64,000 nt of DNA from an uncultured Nesterenkonia sp. (GTDB lineage Bacteria > Actinomycetota > Actinomycetes > Actinomycetales > Micrococcaceae), in the NCBI GenBank assembly GCA_946222885.1, contig CAMIAK010000003.1, positions 1 to 64,000 of the forward strand. Reading direction: 5' to 3'. A program made the position numbers and the translations under genes. The notes beneath the pieces are model-generated. The model worked only from the letters and a program-made list of their open reading frames with translations, was not told the DNA's origin and made no database searches. The stretch's first letter is position 1. Every line of letters begins with the position of its first letter. This document shows, in pieces, positions 1 to 8,529 of the stretch.

Positions 1-650
1 TCCGGCTGATCAACACCGCCCCGCAGTTCGGCATGTTCATCGTGCTGCCGGCGGTGTGGACCACCGACGCCGTCTGGGGCCACGGCTGGAGCCAGTCCCA
101 GTACCTGTCCATGTTGGTGGCGGTCTTCGCCACCAACATCCTGGTCAATGCCGTCTTCGGTGCCATCGGCGACCGCTGGGGCTGGCGCCGCACGGTGAAG
201 TGGTTCGGCATCACCGGCTCGGCCATCGGCCTGCTGGCCTGGTGGTACGTCCCCTACGTCATCCCCACCGACACACTCTGGGGCTACGTGGTCTCCGTGG
301 CCGCCGGCTGCATCTTCGGCTGCCTGCTGGCCGGCTTCGTCCCGATGGGCGCGATCATGCCGGCGCTGACCCCGGACCACAAGGGCGCAGCCATGGCCAT
401 GTACACCACCGCCGCCGGAGGCGCGATCTTCCTGGGCACCGCTGTGGTGTGGCTGGTCCGCCAGATCTCTGAGCTGGCCGGCCTGGACCTGGCCGATGAC
501 GCGTTCCTCATCAACTCCATCATCGTGTGGGCATTCGTGGCCCTGTATGCCTGCGCCTGGGTGATGATCAACTTCCTCCGCGTCCCCGAGGACGAGGAGA
601 AGGAGAAGTACGGCAAACTCTTCGGCAAGAAGGAAGTGAGTGAACGATGA
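1..650 (+). CDS. MFS polyol permease, 3' part
   Basis: The gene enters from beyond the left edge; the reading frame is open from base 3, and 215 residues of the C-terminal half are visible. They contain several hydrophobic membrane helices and a cytoplasmic loop with the MFS-type signature GDRWGWRR, ending in a charged EEKEKYGK tail. The family is proton-coupled secondary transporters. The layout recalls RbtT/DalT-type polyol permeases, and the next genes (RpiB/LacAB isomerase, SDR, FGGY kinase) suggest uptake of a sugar alcohol such as a tetritol or pentitol. The stop codon overlaps the next start as ATGA, so the genes are translationally coupled. The family call is good; the substrate is inferred from context only. 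Confidence 0.8.
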   Translation, partial: RLINTAPQFGMFIVLPAVWTTDAVWGHGWSQSQYLSMLVAVFATNILVNAVFGAIGDRWGWRRTVKWFGITGSAIGLLAWWYVPYVIPTDTLWGYVVSVAAGCIFGCLLAGFVPMGAIMPALTPDHKGAAMAMYTTAAGGAIFLGTAVVWLVRQISELAGLDLADDAFLINSIIVWAFVALYACAWVMINFLRVPEDEEKEKYGKLFGKKEVSER

Positions 651-1117
651 GCAAGCTCCGCATCGTGGTCGGCGGCGACGAGGCCGGCTACGGATACAAG
701 GAAGCACTGAAGGCTGATCTGGAGGCCGACGACCGCGTAGAATCCGTGGCCGACGTCGGCGTCGGGGACGCATCCGACAAGACCGCCTACCCCAATGTGG
801 CCGTGGCCGCCGCGGAGAAGGTCGCCGCAGGCGAGGCCGACCGTGCCCTGCTGATCTGCGGCACCGGGCTCGGCGTCGCGATCTCCGCCAATAAGGTGGA
901 GGGCATCCGTGCGGTCACCGCCCATGACGCCTACTCGGTGGAGCGGTCGATCCTGTCCAACAACGCGCAGGTGCTGTGCATGGGCCAGCGCGTGATCGGC
1001 CTGGAGCTGGCGCGCAAGCTGGTGGGCGAGTGGCTGAGCCACGAGTTCGACACCTCCAGCGCCTCGGCCGAGAAGGTGGCCGCGATCACCAACTACGAGC
1101 AGACCGGCAGCTGCTGA
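647..1117 (+). CDS. RpiB/LacA/LacB family sugar-phosphate isomerase
   Basis: This 156-residue protein has the RpiB/LacAB fold markers: an N-terminal GGDEAGYGYKE segment and the phosphate-binding stretch CGTGLGVAISANK around residues 72-84, with the catalytic-type Cys before GTG. The length is typical. Family members interconvert aldose and ketose phosphates. RpiB paralogues in tetritol operons (EryI/DerI type) isomerise D-erythrulose 4-phosphate to D-erythrose 4-phosphate, and the MFS-SDR-FGGY context makes a tetritol or pentitol role more likely than housekeeping ribose-5-phosphate isomerase. The start overlaps the permease stop (ATGA) and the stop shares a base with the SDR start. Confidence 0.85.
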   Translation: MSKLRIVVGGDEAGYGYKEALKADLEADDRVESVADVGVGDASDKTAYPNVAVAAAEKVAAGEADRALLICGTGLGVAISANKVEGIRAVTAHDAYSVERSILSNNAQVLCMGQRVIGLELARKLVGEWLSHEFDTSSASAEKVAAITNYEQTGSC

Positions 1118-1893
1118 TGACTGCGCCCGGCATGTTCGATCTGAGCGGCCGGGTCGCGCTCATCACCGGTGGGGCCTCCGGGCTGGGCAAAGCCATCGCC
1201 TACGGCTTCGCCCGCCAGGGGGCCTCTCTGGTTCTGGCCGACCTGGACGCCGCACGGCTTGAGAAGGTCTCCGGGGAGCTGCGCGCCGCCGGAGCGGGAT
1301 CCGGGGCAGAGATCAGCACCCTGGAGCTCGACGTCACCGACCGGGCCGCCGTGGACGCCGCAGTGGCCCGCGTCGCAGAGTCTCACGGACAGCTGGACAT
1401 CGTGGTGAACTCGGCCGGCATCGTGATGCTGGACCCGGTGGAGCAGCTCCCGGACGAGCACTGGGACAGGATCCTGGAGATCAACCTCAGCGGGACCTTC
1501 GCCGTGTGCCGGGCCGCCGGCGCGCAGATGAAGTCCCAGCAGTACGGGCGGATCATCAACATCGCCTCCCAGGCCGCGCACGTTGCCCTGGAGCACCATG
1601 CGGCCTACAGCGCCTCCAAGTCAGGGCTGTTCGGGCTGACCACCTCGCTGGCGCGCGAGCTGGGGCCCTACGGGATCACCGCCAACACCATCTCCCCGAC
1701 CGTGGTGATGACGGAGCTGGGCCGGAAGGCCTGGGAGGGTCCGCACGGGGACGCGCACAAGGCGGAGATCCCGGCCCGGCGCTTCGCCGAGCCGGAGGAG
1801 ATCGCCGCGACGGCGGTCTTCCTGGCCTCCTCCGAAGCCGCTATGGTCAACGGGGCGGACCTGCGCGTGGACGGCGGCTTCACCATCGTCTGA
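1117..1893 (+). CDS. SDR family polyol dehydrogenase
   Basis: This is a 258-residue classical short-chain dehydrogenase. The N-terminal cofactor motif TGGASGLGKA is at about residues 16-25, an Asp after the second strand (LADLD) suggests NAD(H) preference, NSAG stands in for the usual NNAG, and the catalytic Ser and YSASK lie in the second half. I chose the ATG at 1117 because it starts just before the Rossmann strand and overlaps the upstream stop by one base; the open frame extends upstream but only into the isomerase gene. It probably oxidises the imported polyol, or a derived sugar, to a ketose for the downstream FGGY kinase. The exact substrate is unknown. Confidence 0.85.
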   Translation: MTAPGMFDLSGRVALITGGASGLGKAIAYGFARQGASLVLADLDAARLEKVSGELRAAGAGSGAEISTLELDVTDRAAVDAAVARVAESHGQLDIVVNSAGIVMLDPVEQLPDEHWDRILEINLSGTFAVCRAAGAQMKSQQYGRIINIASQAAHVALEHHAAYSASKSGLFGLTTSLARELGPYGITANTISPTVVMTELGRKAWEGPHGDAHKAEIPARRFAEPEEIAATAVFLASSEAAMVNGADLRVDGGFTIV

Positions 1894-1910
1894 CCGCCGT
1901 CCCACCTGGA

Positions 1911-1978
1911 GATTCGAGCGGGGTTGTGGCCCTTCTGAGCCGGTTTTCGCCGCCAGAAGGGCCACAACCCCAGCGCAA
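1911..1978. repeat. 70-bp intergenic palindrome, copy 1
   Basis: Copy 1 begins 18 nt after the SDR stop. Its left arm starts GATTCGAGCGGGGTTGTGG and pairs with CCACAACCCC on the right through GGCCCTTCTG/CAGAAGGGCC; the centre reads CCGGTTTTCGCCG. The outermost right arm is degenerate (AGCGC instead of GCTCGAATC). The T-to-G change in the left arm (GTTGTGG) is matched by a compensating base on the right (CCACAAC). It could form a long mRNA hairpin between the SDR and kinase genes. Confidence 0.85.
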
Positions 1979-1993
1979 CTGTGAGGGAGATCC

Positions 1994-3484
1994 ATGTACC
2001 TGGGCATCGACATCGGCACCGGCAGCACCAAGGCGGTGCTCACCGACGGCGACGGGAACATCCTCGCCCAGTCCTCCCGCACGCACCGGGCACAGATGCC
2101 CGCCCCGGGGCATGTGGAGTTCGACGCCGAAGGCGTGTGGTGGGCAGAGGTCGCCGCGCTCAGCCGGGAGCTGCTCGGCGGCACGGCAGGAGACGACGCC
2201 GGCGGCCCGGGGATCGACCCTTCCCGGCTGCGCGGCGTCGCCGTCTCCGGGCTGGGGCCCTGCCTGGTGCTCACCGATGAGACGCTGACTCCGCTGCGCC
2301 CGGCGATCCTCTACGGCGTGGACACCCGCTCCGAGCAGCAGGTCCGCGATCTGGAGGAGGGTTTCGGGGCCGAGGAGATCCTGGCCTCCTCCGGCAGCGA
2401 ACTCTCCTCCCAGGCCTTGGGCCCCAAGATCCGCTGGGTCCGCGACAACGAGCCCGAGATCTTCGCCCGGGCGACCCGCTGGTTCTCTGCCTCCAACTTC
2501 ATCCTGGCCAAGCTGACCGGCGAATACGTGTTGGACCAGCATTCGGCCTCTCAGACGGATCCGCTGCATGACCTGGAGGCCGGCGCCTGGATCGCGGAGC
2601 GCTCGGAGGCGGTGGCCGAGCACCTGCCGATGCCGCGGCTGGCCTGGTCCACAGAGGTCGCCGGGCAGGTCACCGCAGAGGCGGCCGAGCTCACCGGCAT
2701 CCCTGCCGGCACTCCGGTGACCGCTGGGACCGTCGATGCCTGGGCCGAAGCCTTCAGCGCCGGAGTCCGCTCCCCCGGGGATCTGATGCTGATGTACGGC
2801 TCCACCTTCTTCTTCGTCGAACAGCTCTCCGGCGCCGCCCGGCACCCCGGGCTGTGGGCGACCCGCGGCACCGAACCCGGCTCCTTCTCCCTGGCGGCAG
2901 GGATGGCGACCTCAGGATCCATCGTGAACTGGTTCCAGGAATTCGTGGGCGGGCTGTCCCTGCAGCAGCTCTCCGAGGAGGCGGCCGGCGTCGCGCCCGG
3001 GTCCGAGGGCGTGATGGTGCTGCCCTACTTCGCCGGCGAGCGCACTCCGATCTTCGACCCGCAGGCGCGCGGGACCATCACCGGGCTGACCCTCTCCCAC
3101 GGGCGCGGGCATGTGCTCAGAGCGATCTACGAGGGAATGGCCTGCGGCGTCGCGCAGATCCTGGAGCTGATGGAGGGCACTGCAGAACGGCCGGAGAGGC
3201 TGGTGTGCGTGGGCGGCGGGACGAAGTCGCCGCTGTGGGCACAGATCGTCTCCGACGTCACCGGCCGCGAGCAGCAGGTCCCGGAGCAGACCATCGGCGC
3301 CAGCTATGGGGACGCGCTGATGGCCGCGATCGCCGTCGGGGACGTCTCGCCGGAGACCGACTGGACGCGCATCGAGCGGACAGTGGTGCCTGACCCGGCC
3401 AATGCGGAGGTCTACGCGAAGCTGCTGGAGACCTACACCCAGGCCTACCCGGCGATGCGCGAGACCATGCACCGCCTGGCCTGA
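1994..3484 (+). CDS. FGGY family carbohydrate kinase
   Basis: This 496-residue protein is a full-length FGGY kinase. The N-terminal phosphate loop DIGTGSTKAVLTD is at residues 5-17, a mid-protein Thr-Val-Asp-Ala-Trp element (GTVDAW) matches the active-site region of xylulokinase-like enzymes, and the C-terminal ATP-binding motif is VGGGTKSPLWAQ. It would phosphorylate a ketose or polyol at the end of the polyol operon. RBS AGGGAGA precedes the ATG. The gene is separated from the SDR by palindrome copy 1 and followed by copy 2, so transcript termination or processing may separate it from its neighbours. The substrate (xylulose-, erythrulose- or polyol-type) cannot be set from sequence alone. 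Confidence 0.88.
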   Translation: MYLGIDIGTGSTKAVLTDGDGNILAQSSRTHRAQMPAPGHVEFDAEGVWWAEVAALSRELLGGTAGDDAGGPGIDPSRLRGVAVSGLGPCLVLTDETLTPLRPAILYGVDTRSEQQVRDLEEGFGAEEILASSGSELSSQALGPKIRWVRDNEPEIFARATRWFSASNFILAKLTGEYVLDQHSASQTDPLHDLEAGAWIAERSEAVAEHLPMPRLAWSTEVAGQVTAEAAELTGIPAGTPVTAGTVDAWAEAFSAGVRSPGDLMLMYGSTFFFVEQLSGAARHPGLWATRGTEPGSFSLAAGMATSGSIVNWFQEFVGGLSLQQLSEEAAGVAPGSEGVMVLPYFAGERTPIFDPQARGTITGLTLSHGRGHVLRAIYEGMACGVAQILELMEGTAERPERLVCVGGGTKSPLWAQIVSDVTGREQQVPEQTIGASYGDALMAAIAVGDVSPETDWTRIERTVVPDPANAEVYAKLLETYTQAYPAMRETMHRLA

Positions 3485-3500
3485 GCCTCTCTCTTCTGCG

Positions 3501-3569
3501 CTTCGAGCGGGGTTTCAGCCCTTTTGGCGCGAAAAATCGGCTGAAAAGGGCCGAAACCCCGCTCGAATC
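3501..3569. repeat. 70-bp intergenic palindrome, copy 2
   Basis: Copy 2 starts 17 nt after the FGGY kinase stop. TTCGAGCGGGGTTTC pairs with GAAACCCCGCTCGAA, followed inward by AGCCCTTTT/AAAAGGGC. The centre GCGCGAAAAATCGGCTG is the reverse complement type of copies 1, 3 and 5, so this copy is in the opposite orientation. Confidence 0.9.
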
Positions 3570-3625
3570 GGAAGGTTGTGGAGAACCTCTGCAGACCTTC
3601 CGCGGAAGCGGCAGAGTGGTGCGGC

Positions 3626-4675
3626 ATGAAGACGCCCGCTCCCCTGCCGTCCGCGCTGTACGGCAGCACGTTCAGCTCTGTCCAGGCGCGAGAGTCCGGC
3701 GTCCCGCAGAAACGTCTCCGCGCCCGGGACATCCGTCGCATCGGCTGGGGCCTCTACCAGCACGTCCCGACGGCGGGCCGGACGGTGGAGGAACTGCCGG
3801 TCACTCCCGACGCCGAGACCCCGTTTCCTCCACAGGCCCTCTACTCCGGCCCCGGCCTGGAGACACCCTACGCTCTCTCTGCTGACCTGGGGAGAGAGCG
3901 GCTTACCCTGTTCCAAGCCCTGAGTTCCCAGCTCGACGACGGCGCCCGCTTCAGCCACAGCACCGCGGCGCTGCTGCTGGGCCTGCCGATCCCCACGCGT
4001 CTGACCCGGCGCGCCGAGGAGGGCGAGATCGAAATCAGCCGGGTCCATACGACCTCGTCCGCGCGACTCGAGGGCCTCATCTGCCACCGCGCCCAGTTCC
4101 GCCCCGAAGAGACCGGCACTGTTCTGGGGCTGCAGGTCAGCCGCCCGGGGCGGGTGCTGGTCGATCTGATGTCCCGGCTCCTCCCTGAGGAGCTCGTGAT
4201 CTTGGGCGATCAGCTGGTCCGCGCACCCCGAAGAGGGTTGAGCATCAGGACACAGCCCTGGGAGACGCCGGATTCGCTGGCTGACCTCCTGCAGCAGCAT
4301 CCGTCCACCGACGGGATCGTGGCAGCCCGCGAGGCACTCGAAAGGGTTCGCATCGGGGCGGACTCCCCGCCGGAGACCCTTCTGCGTCTGGCTCTGGCAG
4401 AAGAATGCCTCCCGGAACCTCAGCTCCAGGTGAAGCCCTCCCCGGAGAGCCCATGGAGCGGGGACCTCGGCTGGGAGGAGATCAGACTGGTGATCCAGTA
4501 CGACGGCGGGCATCACTTCACGGCCGGACAGCAGGACTCGGACGCTCAGCGGGACCATGCATTCCGCAGGGCGGGGTGGACCGTGCTGCACACCAATGCC
4601 GTGGACATGCGTCAGGGCTTTCCCCTCATCCGGCGTCGCACCCGGATCGAACTGCGCCGCGCCGGCCTCATCTGA
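3626..4675 (+). CDS. AbiEi-like N-terminus with DUF559/Vsr-like C-terminal domain
   Basis: This is a 349-residue protein of a type common in Actinobacteria. The N-terminal 45 residues (VQARESGVPQKRLRARDI, then RIGWGLYQHV) resemble the AbiEi antitoxin-like winged-helix start. The C-terminus has the PD-(D/E)XK/DUF559-like signature YDGGHHF, a conserved Arg-Asp (QRDHAFRRAGW) and TVLHTNAVDM. This suggests DNA binding combined with a nuclease fold, but no partner toxin or modification gene is adjacent. The frame is open from 3578; the ATG at 3626 gives the family-like N-terminus, although no strong RBS is visible. The gene is bracketed by palindrome copies 2 and 3. Function unknown. Confidence 0.7.
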   Translation: MKTPAPLPSALYGSTFSSVQARESGVPQKRLRARDIRRIGWGLYQHVPTAGRTVEELPVTPDAETPFPPQALYSGPGLETPYALSADLGRERLTLFQALSSQLDDGARFSHSTAALLLGLPIPTRLTRRAEEGEIEISRVHTTSSARLEGLICHRAQFRPEETGTVLGLQVSRPGRVLVDLMSRLLPEELVILGDQLVRAPRRGLSIRTQPWETPDSLADLLQQHPSTDGIVAAREALERVRIGADSPPETLLRLALAEECLPEPQLQVKPSPESPWSGDLGWEEIRLVIQYDGGHHFTAGQQDSDAQRDHAFRRAGWTVLHTNAVDMRQGFPLIRRRTRIELRRAGLI

Positions 4676-4688
4676 CCCTCCTGCGGAC

Positions 4689-4758
4689 GATTCGAGCGGG
4701 GTTTTGGCCCTTTTCGTCCGGTTTTCGGCGTCAAAAGGGCCAAAACCCCGCTCGAATC
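4689..4758. repeat. 70-bp intergenic palindrome, copy 3
   Basis: This is the cleanest copy, lying between the convergent DUF559 and serS genes and starting 14 nt after the DUF559 stop. GATTCGAGCGGGGTTTTGGC pairs fully with GCCAAAACCCCGCTCGAATC; the next layer is CCTTTT/AAAAGG and the centre is CCGGTTTTCGGCG. As a very long hairpin between convergent genes it may act as a bidirectional terminator, though no U-tract follows. Confidence 0.92.
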
Positions 4759-4771
4759 CGAAGAGAAAGCG

Positions 4772-6061
4772 TCAGCCCAGCGGCTCGAGGACCTCTTGGC
4801 CGCCCAGATAGGGACGCAGGGCCTCGGGGACGCGGACCGAACCGTCGGCCTGCTGATGGTTCTCCAGGATCGCCACCAGCCAGCGGGTGGTCGCCAAGGT
4901 GCCGTTGAGCGTGGCCACCGGGCGGGTGGGACCCTTGGAGCCGTCCTCCTTGACCGTGCGCTCACGGATGTTCAGGCGACGGGCCTGGAAGGTGGTGCAG
5001 TCCGAGGTCGACGTCAGTTCGCGGTAAGTGTTCTGGGAGGGCACCCAGCCTTCACAGTCGAACTTCCGCGCCGCGCTCATGCCGAGGTCGCCGGCGGCGA
5101 TGTCCACCACCCGGTAGGGAAGCTCCATCTTCTGCAGCATCTCCTCCTCCCAGGCCAGCAGCTTCTCATGCTCAGCCGCGGAGTCCTCCTGGGAGCAGTA
5201 GACGAACATCTCCAGCTTGTTGAACTGGTGCACGCGCAGGATTCCCCGGGTGTCCTTGCCGTGGGATCCTGCCTCGCGCCGGTAACAGGTGGACCAGCCG
5301 GCGATCCGCTCCGCGCCCGCCCCCAGGTCCACGATCTCATCCGAGTGATACCCGGCGATGGCGACCTCGGAGGTCCCCACCAGGTACAGGTCGTCGCGCT
5401 CCAGGCGGTAGATCTCGTCGTCGTGCTCGACGTCGAAGCCGGTGCCCTGCATGGTCTCCGGGCGGACCAGCGTGGGGGTGATCATGGGGGTGAACCCAGC
5501 CTTGAGCGCCTGGTCCATGCCCATCTGCATCATGGCCAGCTCCAACCGCGCGCCCACGCCCTTGAGGAAGTAGAACCGGGCGCCGGAGACCTTGGCCCCG
5601 CGCTCCATGTCCACTGCGCCCAGGGCTTCCGCCAGCGCCAGGTGATCCTTGGGCTCGAAGCCCTCCGCAGAGAAGTCGCGCGGGGAACCCTCCTCCCGCA
5701 GCACCAGGAAGTCGTCCTCGCCGCCGGAGGGAACACCCTCATGGATGAGGTTGGGGATCCGGCGCTGCAGCGAGCGCAGCTGCTCCTCGGCGTCGTCGGC
5801 GGCGGCCTCGGCCTCCTTGACCTGGCCGGCCAGCTCCTTGACCTCGGCGAGCAGCTGCTGCTTCTCCTCGCCCTGGGCCTTCGCGACCTTCTTCCCGAAG
5901 GCCTTCTGCTCGGCACGCAGGGTCTCGAAGCGGGAGATCGCGGCACCGCGGGCCTCCTGTGCGGAGATCAGCTGATCCACCAGCGACTCGTCCGCCTGCC
6001 GGGCGCGCTGGCTGGCCTTGTACTTCTCGGGGTTCTCGATGAGGTCCTTGATGTCGATCAC
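4772..6061 (-). CDS. serS: seryl-tRNA synthetase
   Basis: This 429-residue class II synthetase charges tRNA-Ser. The N-terminal 110 residues form the long helical arm (rich in E, A, Q and K), followed by the catalytic core: TPTLVRPETMQGTGF, the motif 2 region with CYRREAGSHGKDTRG, and the C-terminal motif 3 region with NGTLATTRWLVAILE. The GTG at 6061 begins V-IDIKDLIENP, the canonical start of the family; the longer open frame adds ten residues without support. Convergent with the DUF559 gene across palindrome copy 3 and divergent from the lipid kinase, 77 bp away. Housekeeping gene. Confidence 0.97.
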   Translation of the reverse strand: MIDIKDLIENPEKYKASQRARQADESLVDQLISAQEARGAAISRFETLRAEQKAFGKKVAKAQGEEKQQLLAEVKELAGQVKEAEAAADDAEEQLRSLQRRIPNLIHEGVPSGGEDDFLVLREEGSPRDFSAEGFEPKDHLALAEALGAVDMERGAKVSGARFYFLKGVGARLELAMMQMGMDQALKAGFTPMITPTLVRPETMQGTGFDVEHDDEIYRLERDDLYLVGTSEVAIAGYHSDEIVDLGAGAERIAGWSTCYRREAGSHGKDTRGILRVHQFNKLEMFVYCSQEDSAAEHEKLLAWEEEMLQKMELPYRVVDIAAGDLGMSAARKFDCEGWVPSQNTYRELTSTSDCTTFQARRLNIRERTVKEDGSKGPTRPVATLNGTLATTRWLVAILENHQQADGSVRVPEALRPYLGGQEVLEPLG

Positions 6062-6138
6062 GGGCACCAGCCTATCCGGTCCCGCCCGCATCGCCGGGTT
6101 GCGGTGCCGCGGGAATCCGCCTGGTTAGACTGACCGGG

Positions 6139-7269
6139 ATGGATACGACCACGCTGACCTGGGTGCTGGGGCTCTCCGCCGCGGTGAACCTGCTGCTGAT
6201 CGTCCTGCTGGTGCGCAGCACGAGGGCGACCAGGCGCCTCCGTGCCGAGGTGGGCGAGCTGGACCACGCCTTGGAGATCGAGACCTCGGTCGCCGGCCAT
6301 GCCAAGCCCCCGAACCAGCGTCTGGTCGCCGTCGTGATCAATGTGACCAAGGACGACGCCGATGAGGCGGTCCGGCTGATCCACTCCGCCTGTTCCCGCG
6401 CCGGGATGCCCGCCCCGCTGGTGATGGCCAGCTCCGCGGAGGATCCCGGGTATGTGATGACCGAGCGCGCCCTGGAGCAGGGAGCCGACGTCGTCATCGC
6501 CGCCGGAGGCGACGGCACCGTCCGTGCGGTGGCCGATGTGCTGGCCGGCACCGAGACCGCCCTGGGTGTGCTGCCGCTGGGGACCGGCAACCTCTTCGCG
6601 CGGAACATCGGGCTGCCGTTCTCGCAGCTGGAGACCTGCGTGGATGAGGCCATCCATGGCATGAGCCGCCGGGTGGACACCCTGGACCTGACCCTGGAGC
6701 GGGCCGACGGCGTCCGGAATCAGGAGACCTCGCTGGTCATCGCCGGTGGCGGACTGGACGCCGAGGTCATGGGCGACACCCGCGAGGCGCTCAAGCAGCG
6801 CGCCGGCTGGCTGGCCTACGGGGAGGCCGGCCTGCGGCATGTCACCGGCAAGCCGCGCAGCATCACCGTCACCCTGGACGACGGCGAGCCGGAGACCTAC
6901 CGGGTGCGCTCAGTGCTGATGGCCAACTGTGGCTCCCTGCAGGCCGGGATGGTGCTGGTGCCCTCGGCCCGGTTCGACGACGGCAAGCTCGACGCCGTCC
7001 TGTTCACCCCGCGCCACGTGGTCGACTGGGCGAAGATCATCACGAAGACCGTCGCCCGGTTCAAAGCCGAGATCCCGGTGATGAAGGTCCGCCAGGCCGA
7101 GCACACGGTGATCCGCATGGCCGAGCCGATGCCCTTCCAGATCGACGGGGACGCCGTCGGGGACGTGGTGCGCGTGGAGACCCGGGTGCGGCCGGCGTCG
7201 CTGCTGGTCAACGGGGTGAGCTCCACCCACCCGGAGGACGACGCCGTGCTGACCGTCCAGGAGGCCTGA
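6139..7269 (+). CDS. diacylglycerol kinase family lipid kinase
   Basis: This 376-residue protein begins with one hydrophobic segment (VLGLSAAVNLLLIVLLV), probably a membrane anchor. It then has a DAGK catalytic domain: nucleotide-binding AAGGDGTVRAVADVL, then LPLGTGNLFARNIGLP, and a C-terminal FQIDGDAVG motif as in YegS/DgkB-type enzymes. It phosphorylates a lipid such as diacylglycerol, or has a related role in envelope lipid metabolism. The position between serS and pheA is a common actinobacterial order. There is no clear Shine-Dalgarno upstream of the ATG; a TTAGACT box 10-15 nt upstream hints at a leaderless transcript. It ends two bases before the convergent pheA stop. Confidence 0.88.
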   Translation: MDTTTLTWVLGLSAAVNLLLIVLLVRSTRATRRLRAEVGELDHALEIETSVAGHAKPPNQRLVAVVINVTKDDADEAVRLIHSACSRAGMPAPLVMASSAEDPGYVMTERALEQGADVVIAAGGDGTVRAVADVLAGTETALGVLPLGTGNLFARNIGLPFSQLETCVDEAIHGMSRRVDTLDLTLERADGVRNQETSLVIAGGGLDAEVMGDTREALKQRAGWLAYGEAGLRHVTGKPRSITVTLDDGEPETYRVRSVLMANCGSLQAGMVLVPSARFDDGKLDAVLFTPRHVVDWAKIITKTVARFKAEIPVMKVRQAEHTVIRMAEPMPFQIDGDAVGDVVRVETRVRPASLLVNGVSSTHPEDDAVLTVQEA

Positions 7270-7270
7270 C

Positions 7271-8203
7271 TCAGCCGCGGAGCGAGTCCACCCAGGTCTT
7301 CGCGGCCGAGAAGGCTGCGTCGCTGACGTCCTCGGTGACCTGCTGCGGCTTGCGGTCAGCCCGCGGGTAGGAGCCCAGGAAGCGGATCTTCGGGGAGATC
7401 CGGTGGATGCCGGTGAGCGCGTCGGCCACCCGCGCCTCGGCGATATGCCCCTCCAGGTCCATGGAGAAGAAGTACTCCCCCATCCCATTGCCCGTGGGCC
7501 GGGACTCGATGCGGCAGATGTTCACCCCGCGGGTGGAGAAGTGCTCGAGGATCTCCATGAGCGCGCCGGGCCGGTCCTGCGGCAGCGGGATCATCACGGT
7601 GGTCTTATCCGCCCCGGTCATCTCCGGGGAGGGACCCGGCTTGGTCACCAGCACGAACCGCGTCACCGCACCCGGGACGTCCTCGATCCCGGAGGCGATC
7701 ACGTGCAGTCCGAGCTGTTCGGCCACCAGCGGGGAGCAGATCGCAGCATCGGCCGCCGGAGCCTCGCCCAGCAGGCCGCGCGCGCCCGCCGCGGTGGAGG
7801 AGGCGGGGACGTACTCCGCATGGGGCACCGAGGCCTCCGCCCAGCGGCGCACCTGCGCCCAGGCATGGGAATGGGTGGACAGCGAGCGCACCCGGCTCAA
7901 CGTGGTCGGCTCGGCGGAGACCACGACAAAGGTGATCGGCACCAGCGCCTCGGCCACGATGTGCAGGTTATGGGCCACGGAGACGGCGTCGAGGGTGGCG
8001 GTCACCCCGCCCTCCACCGAGTTCTCGATGGGCACCATCGCGCCGTCGACGGTCCCCTCCTCCACCATGGCCAGCGCGGAGAGCACGGAGGACGCCGGCA
8101 CCCGCTCGGCCTCCTCGGCGCCGGGGACCTGGAGCAGGGCCGCCTCGGTGAAGGTGCCGGAGGGGCCCAGGTAGGAATAGCGCCTCATCGGAGCGTCACT
8201 CAT
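7271..8203 (-). CDS. pheA: prephenate dehydratase
   Basis: This 310-residue enzyme converts prephenate to phenylpyruvate in phenylalanine synthesis. The catalytic domain starts YSYLGPSGTFTEAAL and includes VPIENSVEGGVTATLD and TRFVLVTK, with the Thr-Arg-Phe signature. A C-terminal ACT domain for phenylalanine feedback follows (PLPQDRPGALMEILEHF, then ICRIESRPTG). The ATG at 8203 overlaps the rhodanese stop (ATGA), so the two are translationally coupled; the open frame extends upstream only through that gene. No chorismate mutase domain is fused. Confidence 0.95.
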   Translation of the reverse strand: MSDAPMRRYSYLGPSGTFTEAALLQVPGAEEAERVPASSVLSALAMVEEGTVDGAMVPIENSVEGGVTATLDAVSVAHNLHIVAEALVPITFVVVSAEPTTLSRVRSLSTHSHAWAQVRRWAEASVPHAEYVPASSTAAGARGLLGEAPAADAAICSPLVAEQLGLHVIASGIEDVPGAVTRFVLVTKPGPSPEMTGADKTTVMIPLPQDRPGALMEILEHFSTRGVNICRIESRPTGNGMGEYFFSMDLEGHIAEARVADALTGIHRISPKIRFLGSYPRADRKPQQVTEDVSDAAFSAAKTWVDSLRG

Positions 8204-8529
8204 CGGACCGTCGGCTCCTGGCCTGTGGAGGATTCCAGCGGACGGCCGGCCTCGAGCCAGCCGTCCATGCCGTCGCCCACGAAGACCGCGGAGTAGCCCT
8301 GGCCGGTCAGCCACTGGGTGATCCGCACGGCGCGGCCCCCGGTGCGGCAGATGACGTAGTAGTCCTCGTCCGGGTCCAGCTCCTGCTCGAAGCGGACAGG
8401 GATCTCATCGACCGGGATGTGCAGCGCCCCGGGCGCGTGGCCCTCGGCGAACTCGTAGTCCTCCCGGACGTCCAGCAGCTGCGCGTCCTCGGGCACCTCG
8501 GCCGCGCGGATCGTCTCGAAGTCTGACAT
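8200..8529 (-). CDS. single-domain rhodanese
   Basis: This 109-residue rhodanese-like protein has DVREDYEFAEGHAPGA and the active-site loop CRTGGRAV with the catalytic Cys, so it should carry or transfer persulfide sulfur. The ATG at 8529 follows a good GGAGGTG Shine-Dalgarno. It overlaps pheA downstream by four bases. Its role next to phenylalanine synthesis is unclear; the pairing may simply reflect operon packing. Confidence 0.9.
   Translation of the reverse strand: MSDFETIRAAEVPEDAQLLDVREDYEFAEGHAPGALHIPVDEIPVRFEQELDPDEDYYVICRTGGRAVRITQWLTGQGYSAVFVGDGMDGWLEAGRPLESSTGQEPTVR

Noticed and set aside
4796..6133. 445-residue open frame opposite serS
   Set aside because: It is the antisense shadow of a highly conserved housekeeping gene; its His/Leu/Gly/Val-rich composition has no domain character.
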